DNA of 21,319 nucleotides from a virus. The position numbers and the translations under genes are program-made. The stretch covers positions 1 to 21,319 of the IMG/VR virus record IMGVR_UViG_3300036791_000600; one strand, 5' to 3'. The notes under the pieces were generated by a model that saw only the letters and a list, made by a program, of their open reading frames with translations, had not been told where the DNA came from and did not search any database. Shown here piece after piece: positions 20,812 to 21,319 of the stretch (position 1 is its first letter; each line of letters starts with the position of its first letter).

Positions 20812-21036
20812 CTAGGTCGATTGCTTTTCAAGCTCATGCGTGGCGTAGGTGGTGACAACGATGGGCACACTGTCAGGCGCATCCGTGTAGACCGTCACGG
20901 TAAAGTCGCGATTAGCAGCCTCGCCGGTCAGTTTGATTGAGATGCATTGCCGCGCTGGGTCATGCTCTAATTCAATCTGCTTGATGCCGTGTACGCTCAA
21001 GTTGTAGACGCGCGGGCCGTCGTGAAACTCGCTCAT
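20812..21036 (-). CDS. First early-operon protein, 74 aa
   Basis: From ATG at 21036 the protein begins MSEFHDGPRVYNLSVHGIKQ and is beta-rich (QIELEHDPARQCISIKLTGE, FTVTVYTDAPDSVPIVVTTY). No motif was recognised. GGAGAGC directly abuts the ATG (21037-21043). The open frame extends to an ATG at 21156 but that start lacks a Shine-Dalgarno and its sequence crosses a strong hairpin. It is the first gene after the candidate promoter. Confidence 0.72.
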   Translation of the reverse strand: MSEFHDGPRVYNLSVHGIKQIELEHDPARQCISIKLTGEAANRDFTVTVYTDAPDSVPIVVTTYATHELEKQST

Positions 21037-21055
21037 GCTCTCCTCGCGTGTTAGC

Positions 21056-21078
21056 GAGCGCCGCGCCGTGCGGCACTC
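21056..21078 (-). other. Hairpin in the early-operon leader
   Basis: A 9-bp stem with one G-U pair (GAGTGCCGC / GCGGCGCTC, 5-base loop) in the leader, 20 bases before the first early start codon. It mirrors the hairpin-then-GGAGAGC arrangement before the later genes. Confidence 0.5.
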
Positions 21079-21174
21079 GACACCACGCAAGTAGGTGTAG
21101 GCTACCGAGACGTTCGACCGTCCCTCTCTGTCCCCGCCGCTACCGGGTATTCCCATGTCCGCTCTGATGCCAAC

Positions 21175-21203
21175 AATGTACGCGCGCGAGTGACAAGAAG
21201 CAA
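21175..21203 (-). promoter_or_regulatory. Candidate sigma70-type early promoter
   Basis: On the minus strand TTGCTT (21198-21203) and TACATT (21175-21180) are separated by exactly 17 bases, the optimal spacing, with an A/T-richer region upstream (GTAAAGAACTTG). It would start the leftward early operon about 130 bases before the first gene. No other stretch of the 283-base end region holds a supported gene. Confidence 0.5.
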
Positions 21204-21319
21204 GTTCTTTACAGTCAAACGAATGCGTCTTTACGCCGCACGAGGTTGATAGCCCGCCAACCCCTTTTCTCTTGACACCGATCAGGAGGACCCCGTAAGA
21301 ACTTCAGTCATTACATCAA

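Noticed and set aside
21272-21300. Rightward promoter with TTGACA at 21272
   Set aside because: The -35 is perfect but the -10 position (GTAAGA) matches poorly, and no downstream gene is visible before the window ends.
1-21319. tRNA, rRNA, CRISPR array, integrase or attachment site
   Set aside because: No cloverleaf-like or rRNA-like stretch, no regularly spaced identical repeats, and no recombinase motif was found.

Overview
The window is most of one arm of a GC-rich tailed-phage genome (or prophage) with a podovirus-type head and tail gene set. The evidence is a contiguous leftward late operon with a large terminase (TerL), portal, scaffold-like protein, major capsid protein, head-tail adaptor and a P22 gp10-like tail/stabilisation protein, followed by glycine-rich ejection-type proteins. 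No tail-tube, tape-measure, integrase, tRNA, rRNA or CRISPR array was found. The host cannot be read from the sequence; a GC-rich proteobacterium is likely.

Layout, from right to left on the minus strand. (1) 21.3-18.0 kb: an early-type operon of small genes (three with CxxC zinc-ribbon-like pairs, one DUF932 protein of 347 aa). A candidate sigma70 promoter lies upstream. The genes are separated by repeated hairpin modules, and nearly all share one ribosome-binding sequence, GGAGAGC(AAA). (2) 17.95-17.53 kb: a plus-strand HNH-like gene with an AT-rich leader, a probable mobile insertion between early and late genes. (3) 17.5-11.0 kb: a small conserved gene, a coiled-coil protein in the small-terminase position, TerL, four small genes, portal, a Pro/Gln-rich protein, a free-standing HNH endonuclease and a small gene. 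(4) 11.0-6.06 kb: scaffold, major capsid, a Pro/Trp-rich ORF without a normal start, an IPT/TIG Ig-like protein, adaptor and gp10-like protein. (5) 6.0-5.3 kb: six consecutive tiny ORFs, most extremely arginine-rich, linked by overlapping stops and starts and by Shine-Dalgarno (SD) sites. (6) 5.3-0.2 kb: a VRR-NUC nuclease, small virion-type genes, a GNAT-like protein, and three adjacent genes that all begin ATGGGCGG. The last of these is a 936-aa protein joining an L,D-transpeptidase-like domain to a lytic transglycosylase domain. (7) 6-218, plus strand: a small two-helix membrane protein convergent with the late operon.

Read as a programme: early genes are made from the right-hand promoter. 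Terminase and portal package DNA into a capsid built on the scaffold. The adaptor and gp10-like protein close the portal, and the glycine-rich proteins plus the wall-active protein would form the ejection apparatus. The most unusual parts are the arginine-rich micro-ORF array, which may make DNA-condensing or head-internal peptides, and the hairpin plus SD punctuation of the early operon. The latter resembles in principle the start-associated sequences of cluster K mycobacteriophages.
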